DNA of 64,000 bases from UBA1876 sp003446665 (GCA_040616305.1 CP159918.1:2108001-2172000); one strand, 5' to 3'. Positions 44,267-52,953 are shown, numbered from the stretch's first letter. Translations and numbers: made by a program. The notes: a model not told the origin generated them from the letters alone.

Positions 44267-45493
44267 TCAAGAGCTTGCGACAGATTCTGGAGGATTTTCA
44301 GTGAGATGATGGAGTTGTCGGATATGGTAGTCTTCGCCTCTTCTGACCATGGACCATATAACTCTCACCAGATGCCTGCCAGTGGCACGGACAGCCTGGT
44401 GGTAGGTCTTGCCTTCATTCCGTTTCTTCTCGTAGTACGACCTCGATTCCTCAACCCGGGGGATATGGCGCATCGTCGCCGTCATCATGGCCATGCGGGC
44501 ACGCCGGTTCACCTGACGGGCCGTCTTCGTCCCCTGGTAGCTGCCGGAACTGTTGTCCAGCGGCGCCATACCAAGATACATGGCCAGACTGCTTTCGGAA
44601 TCGAAACGGTCCATGGTGCCGATCTCCCCCACAAGCTCGCCGGTACTCACAACACCGAAGCCGGGAATACTCCCAATCCGGCGGCCCAGAGGGCTCGATT
44701 CCGAAAGTTCCTTGATTTGCTCCTCGAGTTCCGCGATCCGCTCCTTGAGCTCCAGGATCCGCCTGGCGTCCTCAATGATCATGGGGCCCACGTAGGACAC
44801 TTCCTCGGAGAAACAGGCCTTCTTCTGCCAGGCCTGGACCTTCCCGGTAAAGCTTTTGCCGATTCCCCGGATCTTGAGAAGGCTCTCTTTGCGGATGCTC
44901 TTGAGCTGTTCAAGGCGATTCCGACAACTCAGAAAACGAAGGAAGGCGACACCGTCCTTGTATTCCACAAGATCCGCCAGACCGGGGCTCACCGCCTGAA
45001 GGTCCGACTGCATCCTGTTCAAAAGACAAACCTTTTCATCCACCAGCTGACGCCGACGCCTGGTCAGCCGCTTGAGCATTCGATGTTCTTCGGGCACTTC
45101 GCTCACCTCTTGCAATATCTCCCGGCTTCGCGGCAGCGAACCTTGAAGACGAACCAGTTCCACGATCTTCCGGGCGTCAATGGCGTCCGTCTTGGCAGGG
45201 CTTGGAAAAAGTTCCTTGAAACGCCGGAGTTTCAAGTTGTTCACGTTCAACAGCGTGTACCCCCGTTTTTGGATTTCACGGTCCAACGGCCGGGCATACC
45301 CATTGTAGCCTTCCATGGCCACCACGACGGGAACACCGTAGTTCCTCCGGTAGTATTCCAGGCGGGCGAAAAAGTCCCGGAATCCTTCCCAGCTCGCGGG
45401 CAGGTCAAATTCCTCGACAATCTTGCCTCCCGGATCCGCTATGGCCACCCGATGCCTGTGGCATCCCACATCCACACCTACCGTCGTCCTCAT
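44267..45493 (-). CDS. IS110-family DEDD transposase/recombinase
   Basis: 408 residues. The N-terminal RuvC-like DEDD domain starts VGVDVGCHRHRVAIADPGG with the first catalytic Asp; SPAKTDAIDARKIVEL carries the later acidic residues. The C-terminal Transposase_20 region has GSIPGFGVVSTGELVGEIG and LDNSSGSYQGTKTARQVNRR, including the conserved Ser. Such enzymes use a bridge RNA from the element's non-coding end to choose target and donor. Appears intact. Its stop codon overlaps a -35-like TTGAAA in the right end. Confidence 0.92.
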   Translation of the reverse strand: MRTTVGVDVGCHRHRVAIADPGGKIVEEFDLPASWEGFRDFFARLEYYRRNYGVPVVVAMEGYNGYARPLDREIQKRGYTLLNVNNLKLRRFKELFPSPAKTDAIDARKIVELVRLQGSLPRSREILQEVSEVPEEHRMLKRLTRRRRQLVDEKVCLLNRMQSDLQAVSPGLADLVEYKDGVAFLRFLSCRNRLEQLKSIRKESLLKIRGIGKSFTGKVQAWQKKACFSEEVSYVGPMIIEDARRILELKERIAELEEQIKELSESSPLGRRIGSIPGFGVVSTGELVGEIGTMDRFDSESSLAMYLGMAPLDNSSGSYQGTKTARQVNRRARMAMMTATMRHIPRVEESRSYYEKKRNEGKTYHQAVRATGRHLVRVIWSMVRRGEDYHIRQLHHLTENPPESVASS

Positions 45494-45529
45494 CTTTTAC
45501 ACCCCCGTCCGTGGTCTCGTGAAACTGCT

Positions 45530-45710
45530 CGCCCACGTGTCCCGTCTACGTGCATAGCCACTGACCTCTTCGGTCCGGCCTCATTCCAGTCGACACCTTC
45601 GGGCGATATGAAAAGACGGAGGCGGCATTTCAGAGTCGAGACATCTCCGGAATACCGGATGACCGACCCCAGGAGCCACACCTCCGTCTGCTTCCATTTT
45701 AAACGCTTTA
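45530..45710 (-). ncRNA. Candidate IS110 bridge RNA
   Basis: The left end folds into two bulged stem-loops on the transposase strand. Loop 1 is closed by AGACGGAGG/CCTCCGTCT (45689-45681 and 45622-45614) with an inner CCGGTATTCCGG hairpin. Its 5' side holds TGGGGTC (45671-45665) and its 3' side TCTGA (45634-45630), matching the two halves of the target repeat around the TC core. Loop 2 is closed by GTGTC/GACAC with an inner GACC/GGTC hairpin. It carries TGGAATG (45588-45582) and GTAGA (45549-45545), matching the right end and left end of the element. Structure and matches were found by eye. Confidence 0.6.
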
Positions 45711-45746
45711 CTCAGGGTCGTCACCATCTTTTGTAATGGTAGACCC

Positions 45747-47027
45747 TTAGGGTTTGGGGGTTCGGCTCAGTTTGACGGCGCAGAGCTTGCCGCACATGGT
45801 GCAGGCTTCCCTGTCCTCCGCGATTTTCGAACGCATGCGCACCAGCTCGGGATCCAATGCTTCGGCGGTGATGGTCTCCCAGTCGAGGCGGCTCCTGGCC
45901 CTTGACATGCGTTTGTCCCTTTCGGATGCGCCCGGGACACCCTTGACCAGGTCGGCCACGTGGGCTGCGATCCGCGACGCCATGACGCCCTGGTAGACGT
46001 CGTTTTCATCAGGAAGGCTCAGGTGTTCCGCCGGAGTTACGTAACATAGAAAGTCCGCCCCGGCGGCTCCAGCGAGTGCGCCCCCGATGGCTCCCACGAT
46101 GTGATCATACCCTGCCGCGATGTCGGTGGGAAGAGGCCCGAGAACGTAGAAGGGCGCTTCACCGGTCAGTCGCTTTTCGAGCTGGACGTGGGACTGGATA
46201 TGCTCAAGCGGCACGTGACCAGGTCCTTCGATCATTACCTGGACGCCCTTCGCCCTGGCCCTGACGGCAAGGCGCGCAAGGGCCAACAGCTCCGTAGTCT
46301 GCGGACCGTCAATGGCATCGGCTATGGCTCCGGGGCGGAATCCGTCGCCCAGGCTCAGGGTGACGTCGTAGCGCCCGGCTATGTCAAGGAGGTCGTCGAA
46401 ATGCTCGTAGAGAGGGTTTTCCCTGCCGTTTTTCCGCATCCAGTGAAGGTGGATCGACCCGCCCCTGCTCACGCAGGGCATTATCCTGCTCGATGCTTCC
46501 AGTGCTTCCGCCGACTCTCTGTTGACTCCGCAATGGACGGTGATGTAGTCCACTCCCCGTCTACATTGGGCCTCGATTGAAGCAAAGAGGCGCTCTTCGG
46601 TCATGTCCTCAAGGGGTTCGCCCTTTCGCACCATCTCGGTGGCCAGACCGTAGATGGGGACGGTACCCACGGCCACGGGCGAATTTTCCAGAAAGAAGGC
46701 CCTGGCCTCGTCGAGGTCGCCGCCGGTGGAAAGGTCCATTATGGTGTCGGTGCCGGCTTTGAGAGCGGCTTCGAGTTTGCGCCTTTCGAATTCCAGGTCG
46801 GCGCATTCATCGCTGGTGCCCAGGTTGGCGTTAATCTTGGTGGAAAGCCCTTTGCCGACGGCTTTTACGTGCGGGAAATCGCGCCCGGCGTTTTTGGGAA
46901 TCACTACCTTTCCCTGGGCGACAAGGTCGCGGAGGCTTTCGGGGCTTAGACCTTCGGCCTCGGCTACCAGTTTCATTTCGCGGGTAATGACGCCCGCTTT
47001 TGCCTGTTCCAAAATGGTTCCTTTCAT
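45747..47027 (-). CDS. thiC: Phosphomethylpyrimidine synthase
   Basis: 426 residues. Radical-SAM enzyme that rearranges aminoimidazole ribotide to the thiamine pyrimidine HMP-P. The C-terminal iron-sulfur motif is ACTMCGKLCAVK (CxxCxxxxC). MIEGPGHVPLEHIQSHVQLE and FYVLGPLPTDIAAGYDHI are family-specific. The 47027 ATG is preferred since GGAGGG is seven bases upstream. Controlled by a TPP riboswitch. An IS110 element sits directly at its stop codon. Confidence 0.95.
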   Translation of the reverse strand: MKGTILEQAKAGVITREMKLVAEAEGLSPESLRDLVAQGKVVIPKNAGRDFPHVKAVGKGLSTKINANLGTSDECADLEFERRKLEAALKAGTDTIMDLSTGGDLDEARAFFLENSPVAVGTVPIYGLATEMVRKGEPLEDMTEERLFASIEAQCRRGVDYITVHCGVNRESAEALEASSRIMPCVSRGGSIHLHWMRKNGRENPLYEHFDDLLDIAGRYDVTLSLGDGFRPGAIADAIDGPQTTELLALARLAVRARAKGVQVMIEGPGHVPLEHIQSHVQLEKRLTGEAPFYVLGPLPTDIAAGYDHIVGAIGGALAGAAGADFLCYVTPAEHLSLPDENDVYQGVMASRIAAHVADLVKGVPGASERDKRMSRARSRLDWETITAEALDPELVRMRSKIAEDREACTMCGKLCAVKLSRTPKP

Positions 47028-47083
47028 GCGCATTCCCTCCCGTGGACTTGATGCTGCAGGAGGAAGGAGAACAAGGTAAAGAC

Positions 47084-47111
47084 AAAAAGAAAAGGCCGCA
47101 TAATCGCGGCC
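47084..47111 (-). terminator. Rho-independent terminator of the thiC leader
   Basis: On the minus strand GGCCGC-GATTAT-GCGGCC is followed by TTTTCTTTTT. It lies between the TPP aptamer and the thiC start, so it is the expected expression platform: TPP binding would favour this hairpin and stop transcription. Confidence 0.8.
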
Positions 47112-47136
47112 GGGAAAAGTGTGCTTTTCGTGCTTC

Positions 47137-47222
47137 CTCGTCCGCCATTCCCTCCGCCAGCATGATCTGGATCAGGTTCAAGGGGTACGTTCTCAGCTCG
47201 TAAGTCGAGCGCCCCCTGGCGA
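47137..47222 (-). promoter_or_regulatory. TPP riboswitch (THI element)
   Basis: The minus strand contains GAGCTGAGA, ACCCCTTGAACCTGATC and TGGCGGAGGGAA in the order and spacing of the thi-box aptamer, opening with a GC-rich P1 (GCCAGGGGGCGC). It lies upstream of thiC, the most common target, and is followed by an intrinsic terminator. TPP should lower thiC expression. Confidence 0.95.
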
Positions 47223-47235
47223 TATATTGATCTGG

Positions 47236-47241
47236 ATTATA
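47236..47241 (-). promoter_or_regulatory. Likely -10 box of the thiC leader transcript
   Basis: TATAAT on the minus strand stands about 15 bases before the start of the TPP aptamer, so the transcript would begin at or just before it. No good -35 box is seen at the ideal distance. Confidence 0.45.
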
Positions 47242-47429
47242 CCATCCGATACGAAAACAGGACACTCCACGAGTTGCCTCACCTAAAACCTGGACGAGAA
47301 GTGGCGACTCTCGAGTGCGGGCAGGCCGAACTCATGGTACAAAACGTCCACCTGACGCTGGAACCTTTGCTGCAGCGTAAGATATAATAAAATGGAAACG
47401 TCAAAATATATCACGGGAGGTTGACGCAC

Positions 47430-47948
47430 ATGATAGAGCTTTTGAGAAAACGCCACAGCATCAGAAAGTTTGAGGACAGGCCCGTGGAACCCGAGAAGGT
47501 GGAGACCCTCAAGGAAGCGGTGCTGAGGGCTCCTTCTGCGGGAAACCGCAAGTCCTGGGAGTTCGTCTTCGTTGACGACAGGGAAACGCTTAAAAAACTC
47601 GCCCAGGTAAGGGGCTCGAGCTCGTCCTTTCTAAATGAGGCCACCCTGGGCATTGTCGTTTTGGGCAACGAGGAAGTGGTCGAACTGTGGGTGGAAGACG
47701 CTTCCATCGCGGCCATGATCGCCCAGTTGACGGCCACATCCCTGGGGCTGGGGTCCTGCTGGACCCAGATCCGGCTCAACGAGCACTCGCCGGAGCAGTC
47801 CGCAGAGGACTACGTGCGGGAGCTTCTGGGCATCCCCGAAAACTACAGGGTGCTCTGCATCCTTGGCGTGGGCTACCCGGCGGAGCAAAAAGAGGATATC
47901 CCGAAAGAAAAGCTCCCCTTCGAAAAGATCCACGTCAACAAATTCTAG
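47430..47948 (+). CDS. Nitroreductase-family protein, copy 1
   Basis: 172 residues, an FMN-dependent nitroreductase fold: LLRKRHSIRKFEDRPVEPEK, LRAPSAGNRKSWEFVFVDD and LGSCWTQIRLNEHS. Substrate unknown; these small members reduce quinones or nitro compounds or are redox sinks in anaerobes. ATG at 47430 with GGGAGG upstream. A close paralogue follows 12 bases later, indicating tandem duplication. Confidence 0.85.
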   Translation: MIELLRKRHSIRKFEDRPVEPEKVETLKEAVLRAPSAGNRKSWEFVFVDDRETLKKLAQVRGSSSSFLNEATLGIVVLGNEEVVELWVEDASIAAMIAQLTATSLGLGSCWTQIRLNEHSPEQSAEDYVRELLGIPENYRVLCILGVGYPAEQKEDIPKEKLPFEKIHVNKF

Positions 47949-47960
47949 GTAGGCCCGACC

Positions 47961-48479
47961 ATGTTCGAACTTTTCAGAAAACGCAGAAGCATCAGAAAGT
48001 TCGAGAAAAGGCCCATCGAGCCGGAGAAGGTGGAATTGCTCAAGGAGGCTTTGCTCCGGTCGCCTTCGTCCCATAACTACAGGGCCTGGGAGTTTGTCTT
48101 TGTGGACGACCCGGTGCTGCTCGAAAAACTGTCAAAGGCAAGGGGCGGCAGTTCCGCCTTTTTGGAGGGGGCGCCTCTGGGGATCGTCATACTGGGCAAC
48201 GAAGAGACAGCCAACGTGTGGGTTGAAGACGCGGCAGCGGCGGCCATGAGCGCCCAGCTGGCGGCGACGGCCCTGGACTTGGGGTCCTGCTGGATCCAGA
48301 TCCGGCTGCGCGACCATTCGCCCGAAGAAACCGCCGAGGAATACGTCAAAAAAATCCTGGACATCCCCGAACCGTACAGAGTGGACTGCATCATCGCCGT
48401 GGGCTACCCGGCCGAAGAAAAAGCGCCCTATTCCAAAGAGGAACTCCCCTACGAAAAGATCCACGAGAACGGGTTTTAG
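47961..48479 (+). CDS. Nitroreductase-family protein, copy 2
   Basis: 172 residues, parallel to copy 1 throughout (LFRKRRSIRKFEKRPIEPEK, LRSPSSHNYRAWEFVFVDD, LGSCWIQIRLRDHS, LPYEKIHENGF). FMN-binding Arg and Ser residues are kept, so both may be active, perhaps as partners or with different substrates. Ends in a strong terminator shared with the convergent malic enzyme gene. Confidence 0.85.
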   Translation: MFELFRKRRSIRKFEKRPIEPEKVELLKEALLRSPSSHNYRAWEFVFVDDPVLLEKLSKARGGSSAFLEGAPLGIVILGNEETANVWVEDAAAAAMSAQLAATALDLGSCWIQIRLRDHSPEETAEEYVKKILDIPEPYRVDCIIAVGYPAEEKAPYSKEELPYEKIHENGF

Positions 48480-48484
48480 GTTTT

Positions 48485-48526
48485 AAAAACCGGGGGTCCG
48501 GGCCTCGGGCCGGCCCCCCGGTTTAA
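48485..48526. terminator. Bidirectional intrinsic terminator
   Basis: AAACCGGGGG (48487-48496) pairs with CCCCCGGTTT (48515-48524), with a GC-rich loop between and A/T runs on both sides. It separates the convergent nitroreductase and malic enzyme genes and can work for both. Confidence 0.8.
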
Positions 48527-49717
48527 TCATGCCTTCCTTGCCACTCTGCTTTCTTTCGCCGCCCGGGCCACGGCTTCGGCCACCGCCGGGACCACCCTCG
48601 GGTCGAGCGCCCCGGGGATTATGTATTCCGACGAGAGCTCTTCTTCCGTGACCAGCTCCGCCAGAGCCCTGGCCGCGGCCATCTTCATGGCTTCGTTGAC
48701 GCAGGTGGCCCGTACGTCCAAAGCCCCCCGGAAGATGCCCGGAAAACCAAGGCAGTTGTTTATCTGGTTGGGAAAGTCGCTCCGCCCCGTTGCGATGACC
48801 GACGCCCCTGCTTCTTTCGCCTCCTCGGGGAAGATCTCCGGCGTGGGGTTCGCCATGGCGAAAATGATCGGGTCCGGCGCCATGGAGCGCACCATTTCCT
48901 TCGTCAAAAGGCCGGCCCCCGAGATGCCCAGAAAGATGTCGGCCCCTTTTATGACGTCCGCGAGGCTTCCCTTTTTCTTCTGCCGGTTGGTGACTTTGGC
49001 AATGTCTTCTTTGGCGGGGTTCATGTGTTCGGACCGTCCTTCGTAGATGGCGCCCGCGCGGTCGCAGAGGATGACTTCGCCCGCCCCCGCGGAGAGCAAA
49101 AATTTGCAGATGGCAATGCCGGCGGCCCCGGCGCCGTTCATGACCACCGAGACATCGGAGAGTTTGCGGCCGGTGATCCTGAGCGCGTTCAGGATGCCCG
49201 CCAGCGTGATTACCGCCGTGCCGTGCTGGTCGTCGTGGAATACGGGGATATCGAGGGCGGCCTGCAGATTTTCCTCTATCTCGAAGCACCTGGGCGCGGA
49301 GATATCCTCAAGATTTATCCCACCGAAGGAAGAGGCTATGAGCGAAACCGTCTCCACAATTACTTTTGGGTCTTTCGAGTTTACGCAGATGGGAAAGGCG
49401 TCTATGTCTGCGAAACGCTTGAAGAGAGCACACTTGCCTTCCATCACGGGCAACGCCGCGTCGGGGCCGATGTCCCCGAGGCCCAAAACGGCCGTCCCGT
49501 CGGTGACGACGGCCACCATGTTGCCCTTGGAGGTGACGTCGTAAATGGCGTCGGCGTCGCGCTCGATCTCCCGGCACGGTTCCGCCACCCCGGGTGTGTA
49601 GACCAGTGAAAGGTCCTTCATGGTCTCCACGGGCATCCTGGTTTCCACCCTCAGCTTGCCACGGTGTTTTTTGTGAAGCTCCAACGCCTCCTGGAAAAGC
49701 ATTTCGCGTTCATTCAT
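48527..49717 (-). CDS. NAD(P)-dependent malic enzyme
   Basis: 396 residues, the short form without the phosphotransacetylase domain. SLVYTPGVAEPC with the catalytic Tyr, AVLGLGDIGPDAALPVMEGK with Lys, FHDDQHGTAVITLAG with metal Asp residues, and NGAGAAGIAICKFLL for NAD binding. Converts malate to pyruvate and CO2. AGGAGG lies upstream of the ATG. Cofactor choice cannot be told by eye. Confidence 0.93.
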   Translation of the reverse strand: MNEREMLFQEALELHKKHRGKLRVETRMPVETMKDLSLVYTPGVAEPCREIERDADAIYDVTSKGNMVAVVTDGTAVLGLGDIGPDAALPVMEGKCALFKRFADIDAFPICVNSKDPKVIVETVSLIASSFGGINLEDISAPRCFEIEENLQAALDIPVFHDDQHGTAVITLAGILNALRITGRKLSDVSVVMNGAGAAGIAICKFLLSAGAGEVILCDRAGAIYEGRSEHMNPAKEDIAKVTNRQKKKGSLADVIKGADIFLGISGAGLLTKEMVRSMAPDPIIFAMANPTPEIFPEEAKEAGASVIATGRSDFPNQINNCLGFPGIFRGALDVRATCVNEAMKMAAARALAELVTEEELSSEYIIPGALDPRVVPAVAEAVARAAKESRVARKA

Positions 49718-49843
49718 CGCTTTTTTTGCCTCCTAAAAATGTAATTTCCCGATACGTGCTTCCCTTTGTGTTTAACGTGTTTTATCTTAACAGTAAAGCT
49801 CTCGTCGCGGAGAATTGACGGTCGCCAAAATAAGGAATAATGC

Positions 49844-50110
49844 TTGAAGAGCATTTTCAGCCGACAAGGCCCCAAAAGGGAGGAAGACATCATCTCCGCC
49901 GTCCGGCCGGGGACAACACTTTTGGGCATCACCAACCACGACGGCGCCCGTGAAGTTCTGAAGGTCTCAGGAGGGCGGATCGATATCGCTCCCGTTGAAA
50001 CGGGGATCAGCGACAGGCGGAACGTGGAAATCGTCTCGGGACTCGCCGAAGGCGACCTGGTCGTCCGCGACACCGGGCAGGACCTCGCAGACGGAACCCG
50101 GGTAAGGTAA
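49844..50110 (+). pseudogene. C-terminal remnant of an RND efflux adaptor protein
   Basis: The end of the frame (REVLKVSGGRIDIAPVETGI, NVEIVSGLAEGDLVVRDTGQ) is the conserved membrane-proximal C-terminus of HlyD/AcrA-type adaptors. The other 80% of the gene and the RND pump are absent. The first 25 codons are unrelated. Likely a dead leftover of a deletion. Confidence 0.65.
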
Positions 50111-50192
50111 CGGAACATTCCTTCAATCCCTTCGGGCATCCATTGCTGCTAGAATATGGGAAACGTTTACAAAACACCCGTGGAGGAAATCC

Positions 50193-51098
50193 ATGTCGAA
50201 CATGGTGCTGCTCATTGTCTGTTTCATCATCGGCATCGCATTGAGGCGGGCCAGGGTGCTGCCCGAGGCAACTCCGAAGGTACTCAACGCCTACATAATC
50301 TACGTGGCGCTACCGGCCCTGGCGCTGCTTCACATCCATGGGCTCGAGCTTTCTGCAGGGCTTGTATACCCGGCGGCCATGGCCTGGGTGCTCTTCGGGG
50401 GAGCCTTTCTTTTTATTTTGCCACTCGGGAAAAGGATGGGTTTTCCCCCAGGGACCATGGGGGCCCTTTTCCTGACGGCGGGTTTGGGGAACACGTCCTT
50501 CGTGGGGCTTCCCATGATAGAGGCCTTTTACGGCCCCGAATACCTCGGCATCGGGATCCTGGCGGACCAGCTGGGGTCCTTCCTGGTCCTGTCGACGGTG
50601 GGAATCGCGGTGGCAGCCGCTTGTTCGTCGGGAAACACGTCCGGCAGGGATATTTTGCGAAAGGTCTTCACCTTTCCCCCTTTCGTCGCCATGATAGCGG
50701 GCTTCGCCCTCATGGCCGTCCCCTTCCCGGGCTGGGCCGAAGGCGTTTTCGAGCGACTCGGCGGCACCCTCTCCCCCCTCGCGCTGATCTCCGTCGGCTT
50801 TCAGCTCAGACTGGGTGACCTCAAGCAAAAAACCGGGCCCCTTGCCCTGGGGCTTTTGTACAAGCTCGTCATGGGGCCCGCCCTGGTCGCCCTTCTTTTT
50901 GTCGTGATCCTGGGGGCTCGGGGAGTCCATATCCAGGTGACACTTTTCGAGGCGGCCATGGCCCCCATGATAACCGGCAGCATCGTCGCCGCGGAACACG
51001 ACCTCGACCCGTCACTTTCGTCCCTCATGGTCGGCGTGGGCATTCCCCTGTCATTTCTGACACTGCCCCTTTGGTTCCAGCTCCTCCGCGCAATCTGA
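50193..51098 (+). CDS. AEC-family transporter
   Basis: 301 residues, about ten membrane helices in two five-helix halves, as in the auxin efflux carrier family: NAYIIYVALPALALLHIHGL, GNTSFVGLPMIEAFYG with the helix break, and MAPMITGSIVAAEHDLDPSL. Substrates of bacterial members include malate and malonate, of interest because a malic enzyme is close by, but this is a guess. GGAGGAAATCC precedes the ATG. Confidence 0.88.
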   Translation: MSNMVLLIVCFIIGIALRRARVLPEATPKVLNAYIIYVALPALALLHIHGLELSAGLVYPAAMAWVLFGGAFLFILPLGKRMGFPPGTMGALFLTAGLGNTSFVGLPMIEAFYGPEYLGIGILADQLGSFLVLSTVGIAVAAACSSGNTSGRDILRKVFTFPPFVAMIAGFALMAVPFPGWAEGVFERLGGTLSPLALISVGFQLRLGDLKQKTGPLALGLLYKLVMGPALVALLFVVILGARGVHIQVTLFEAAMAPMITGSIVAAEHDLDPSLSSLMVGVGIPLSFLTLPLWFQLLRAI

Positions 51099-51105
51099 AC
51101 CCCTT

Positions 51106-51133
51106 GGGGTCAAGTCTTTACTTTTTGTATTTT
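51106..51133. repeat. Diverged RAYT-type end repeat
   Basis: GGGGTCAAGTCTTTACTTTT then TGTATTTT resembles the common 27-bp repeat but differs at several bases. It starts eight bases after the AEC transporter stop and borders a dead RAYT gene, so it is probably that gene's own repeat version. Confidence 0.6.
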
Positions 51134-51743
51134 CTCTTTCAGCAACCCTTTTCGCCAACAAACTCACCGTCGTATAATGCAGCCCCAAATGGTCGGCCAC
51201 TTCCCTCAACTTGTACCCGTGAACTCTGACGGCTTCGAAAATCTTTATGTTCTGCGCAGCCCTGTCGTCATCCCCTGAAAAGAGTTATTCCAAGGAGGGC
51301 CGTGTCACCAAAACCTCACGTCTCAGGTGATCGCTCGCCTGGAATTTATCCTTCAACCAAGGTTCCATCTTTTGAATGTAGCTTTCCCTCCCGAGGATGC
51401 TCCCCTTGAGATTTTCCCACGGGTTCGCGTCAACTCCGGCGACAACAAAGGCCCGGTAATCATCCATCGCCTGTTGGAGATCATCATCAAACTGAGACAA
51501 TAGCCAAATGGTTTCGAGGAATTCGGGCTTTTTTTCAAAATCCGCCGTGGCCCGATAGCTGCTCCAGGGCCATAAATCCGGCGTTCGTACCAAGCCGGCT
51601 CTCACGGGATTTAAAACGATGTATCTTGTCAATTCAAGAAGATAGTTTCCCTTTTCAACCAAAATGGACTTGAATCTCCCCTGAAACAGGTGACCCACCC
51701 GTTCATGGCGGTTGTTGAAATCCTGTGTATAGACGCCGTTCAA
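51133..51743 (-). pseudogene. Decayed REP-associated tyrosine transposase (RAYT)
   Basis: The frame from 51743 (NGVYTQDFNNRHERVGHLFQ, GRFKSILVEKGNYLLELTRY, VRTPDLWPWSSYRATADF) parallels the intact RAYT at 59 kb from its Tyr region onward. The first 75 or so codons, with the HxH metal site, are missing. A TAA at 51285-51287 interrupts the frame just where the intact copy has SLERLFS. After it the same frame continues VADHLGLHYTTVSLLAKRVA. Inactive. Confidence 0.85.
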
Positions 51744-51748
51744 GGGGT

Positions 51749-52438
51749 TCAGGATTTGGAGGTTTCGGCGACCTTTTGGGGTTCGGAGTGGAATTCGAAG
51801 CGGACGTTCTGGGCGCCGAAGGCACGCGCCAGGGACTCAAGGGTCTTTCTCGCCGACTGTTCCACGTCGGGGCAAAGTCCGCTGATCACGGATTCGGCCT
51901 GGGCCTCGGCGGCCTGTTTTGCGGCGTCCTTCAGCCTGTTCTTGTCCTCCTCGCTGAAGCCGACACCGAGGATAGTGTTCAAAAGGTCAGGCAGCAGCAA
52001 GGGCAACAGCTTGCAGCGCTGCTCATCGTAGAACTTCACGTCCCGGATGCTCGTTTCGTGCAGGCAGGGCGGCATCTTCAGAAGGAATGCCCCTTCCGAT
52101 TCCTCGATGATCTCGAACTCGGGGCTTCTCAGGTCGTACCGGAAATCGATGACGAACTCGAAAATCATGGCCATTTTCTTGTTGGAGAGGATCCAGGAGA
52201 AGTACTTCTTGCCTACCTCCCCCCATGAGTGCCCGACCTCAGTCACGATCTCCCGGGTCATCACCTTGAAGACCGACAGCTGGCCGATCTCCTTGATCTG
52301 TTCAATACTTGAGTACACCGTCGTCTCACGGCCTCTGTTTCGTTTGAAAATCAACCGGAAGACCGCGTAAAGCACAATCGCGAATCCGAATCCAAGCGCC
52401 ACGGCCACAAGCGTATTCACCTGGTCACCCCCTGTCAT
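51749..52438 (-). CDS. Membrane-anchored DUF4230-like protein
   Basis: 229 residues. One N-terminal membrane helix (LVAVALGFGFAIVLYAVF), then EQIKEIGQLSVFKVMTREIV and MIFEFVIDFRYDLRSPEFEI, the pattern of DUF4230 proteins. The C-terminal third is a charged coil (LKDAAKQAAEAQAESV). Function unknown. The RAYT remnant begins right at its stop codon. Confidence 0.65.
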   Translation of the reverse strand: MTGGDQVNTLVAVALGFGFAIVLYAVFRLIFKRNRGRETTVYSSIEQIKEIGQLSVFKVMTREIVTEVGHSWGEVGKKYFSWILSNKKMAMIFEFVIDFRYDLRSPEFEIIEESEGAFLLKMPPCLHETSIRDVKFYDEQRCKLLPLLLPDLLNTILGVGFSEEDKNRLKDAAKQAAEAQAESVISGLCPDVEQSARKTLESLARAFGAQNVRFEFHSEPQKVAETSKS

Positions 52439-52554
52439 GTCACACTTATCGTACCACTCCGGTTACTCAACGTTCTTAATTTACAAATAGCAACTTGGCC
52501 CGAATCTTTCTTGTTTTATTATTATAGTGGTTCACAGAGTCTCTGGGGAAAATA

Positions 52555-52878
52555 AGATAATCAAGGCAAAAAATGGATCTATCTGGGGTCGGCCTTCTGG
52601 ACCTACCGCACGGTGGCGAATCTCGTCAACCCCCACCACAGCCGCCTCATCGGCATGGTCCTCCTGGATGGGAAACCATGAAAGACGAAGCGCTCGTCCT
52701 GCAGCCTGTCATCGACAAGAGCGCTGCGGAAATCCTCCGCAGGGACTCCGCTCTGGCCCGAAAATTCATGACCACCTGGTCCTGCGGACGTGCCCATATG
52801 GCCCTGGAGCGAACCCGTGACATCATCGCCGACCTCCACACGAAAATCGCCGAAGAGGGATATCAGTGGCAGGGGTGA
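52555..52878 (+). pseudogene. C-terminal remnant of a C69-family dipeptidase
   Basis: One frame gives FWTYRTVANLVNPHHSRLIG and then stops after GMVLLDGKP. The next frame continues MKDEALVLQPVIDKSAAEIL and FMTTWSCGRAHMALERTRD, the usual end of PepD-type (C69) dipeptidases. A frameshift lies near 52660 and the catalytic N-terminal Cys half is absent. Confidence 0.65.
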
Positions 52879-52953
52879 CACCTTCAAGCTCGCCCAAAAG
52901 TATAATGTCGGAAGAATCGTCGGGGAAAAACGGATCAGGGAGAGAGGATCGTC

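Larger units (their letters stand above)
44250..45741 (-). mobile_element. Complete IS110-family element
   Basis: 1492 bp. The right end starts ACATTCC at 44250 after GA; the left end finishes GGTA at 45741 before GA. There is no inverted repeat and no long target duplication, only the shared GA (TC on the coding strand), as in IS110 elements with a core dinucleotide. The transposase gene fills 44267-45493 and a 248-bp non-coding left end follows. The right end is identical in the truncated copy at 63457. Confidence 0.85.

Noticed and set aside
44306..45736. Plus-strand frame of 476 codons across the IS110 element
   Set aside because: It is the antisense shadow of the transposase and its left end; it lacks a ribosome-binding site and motifs.
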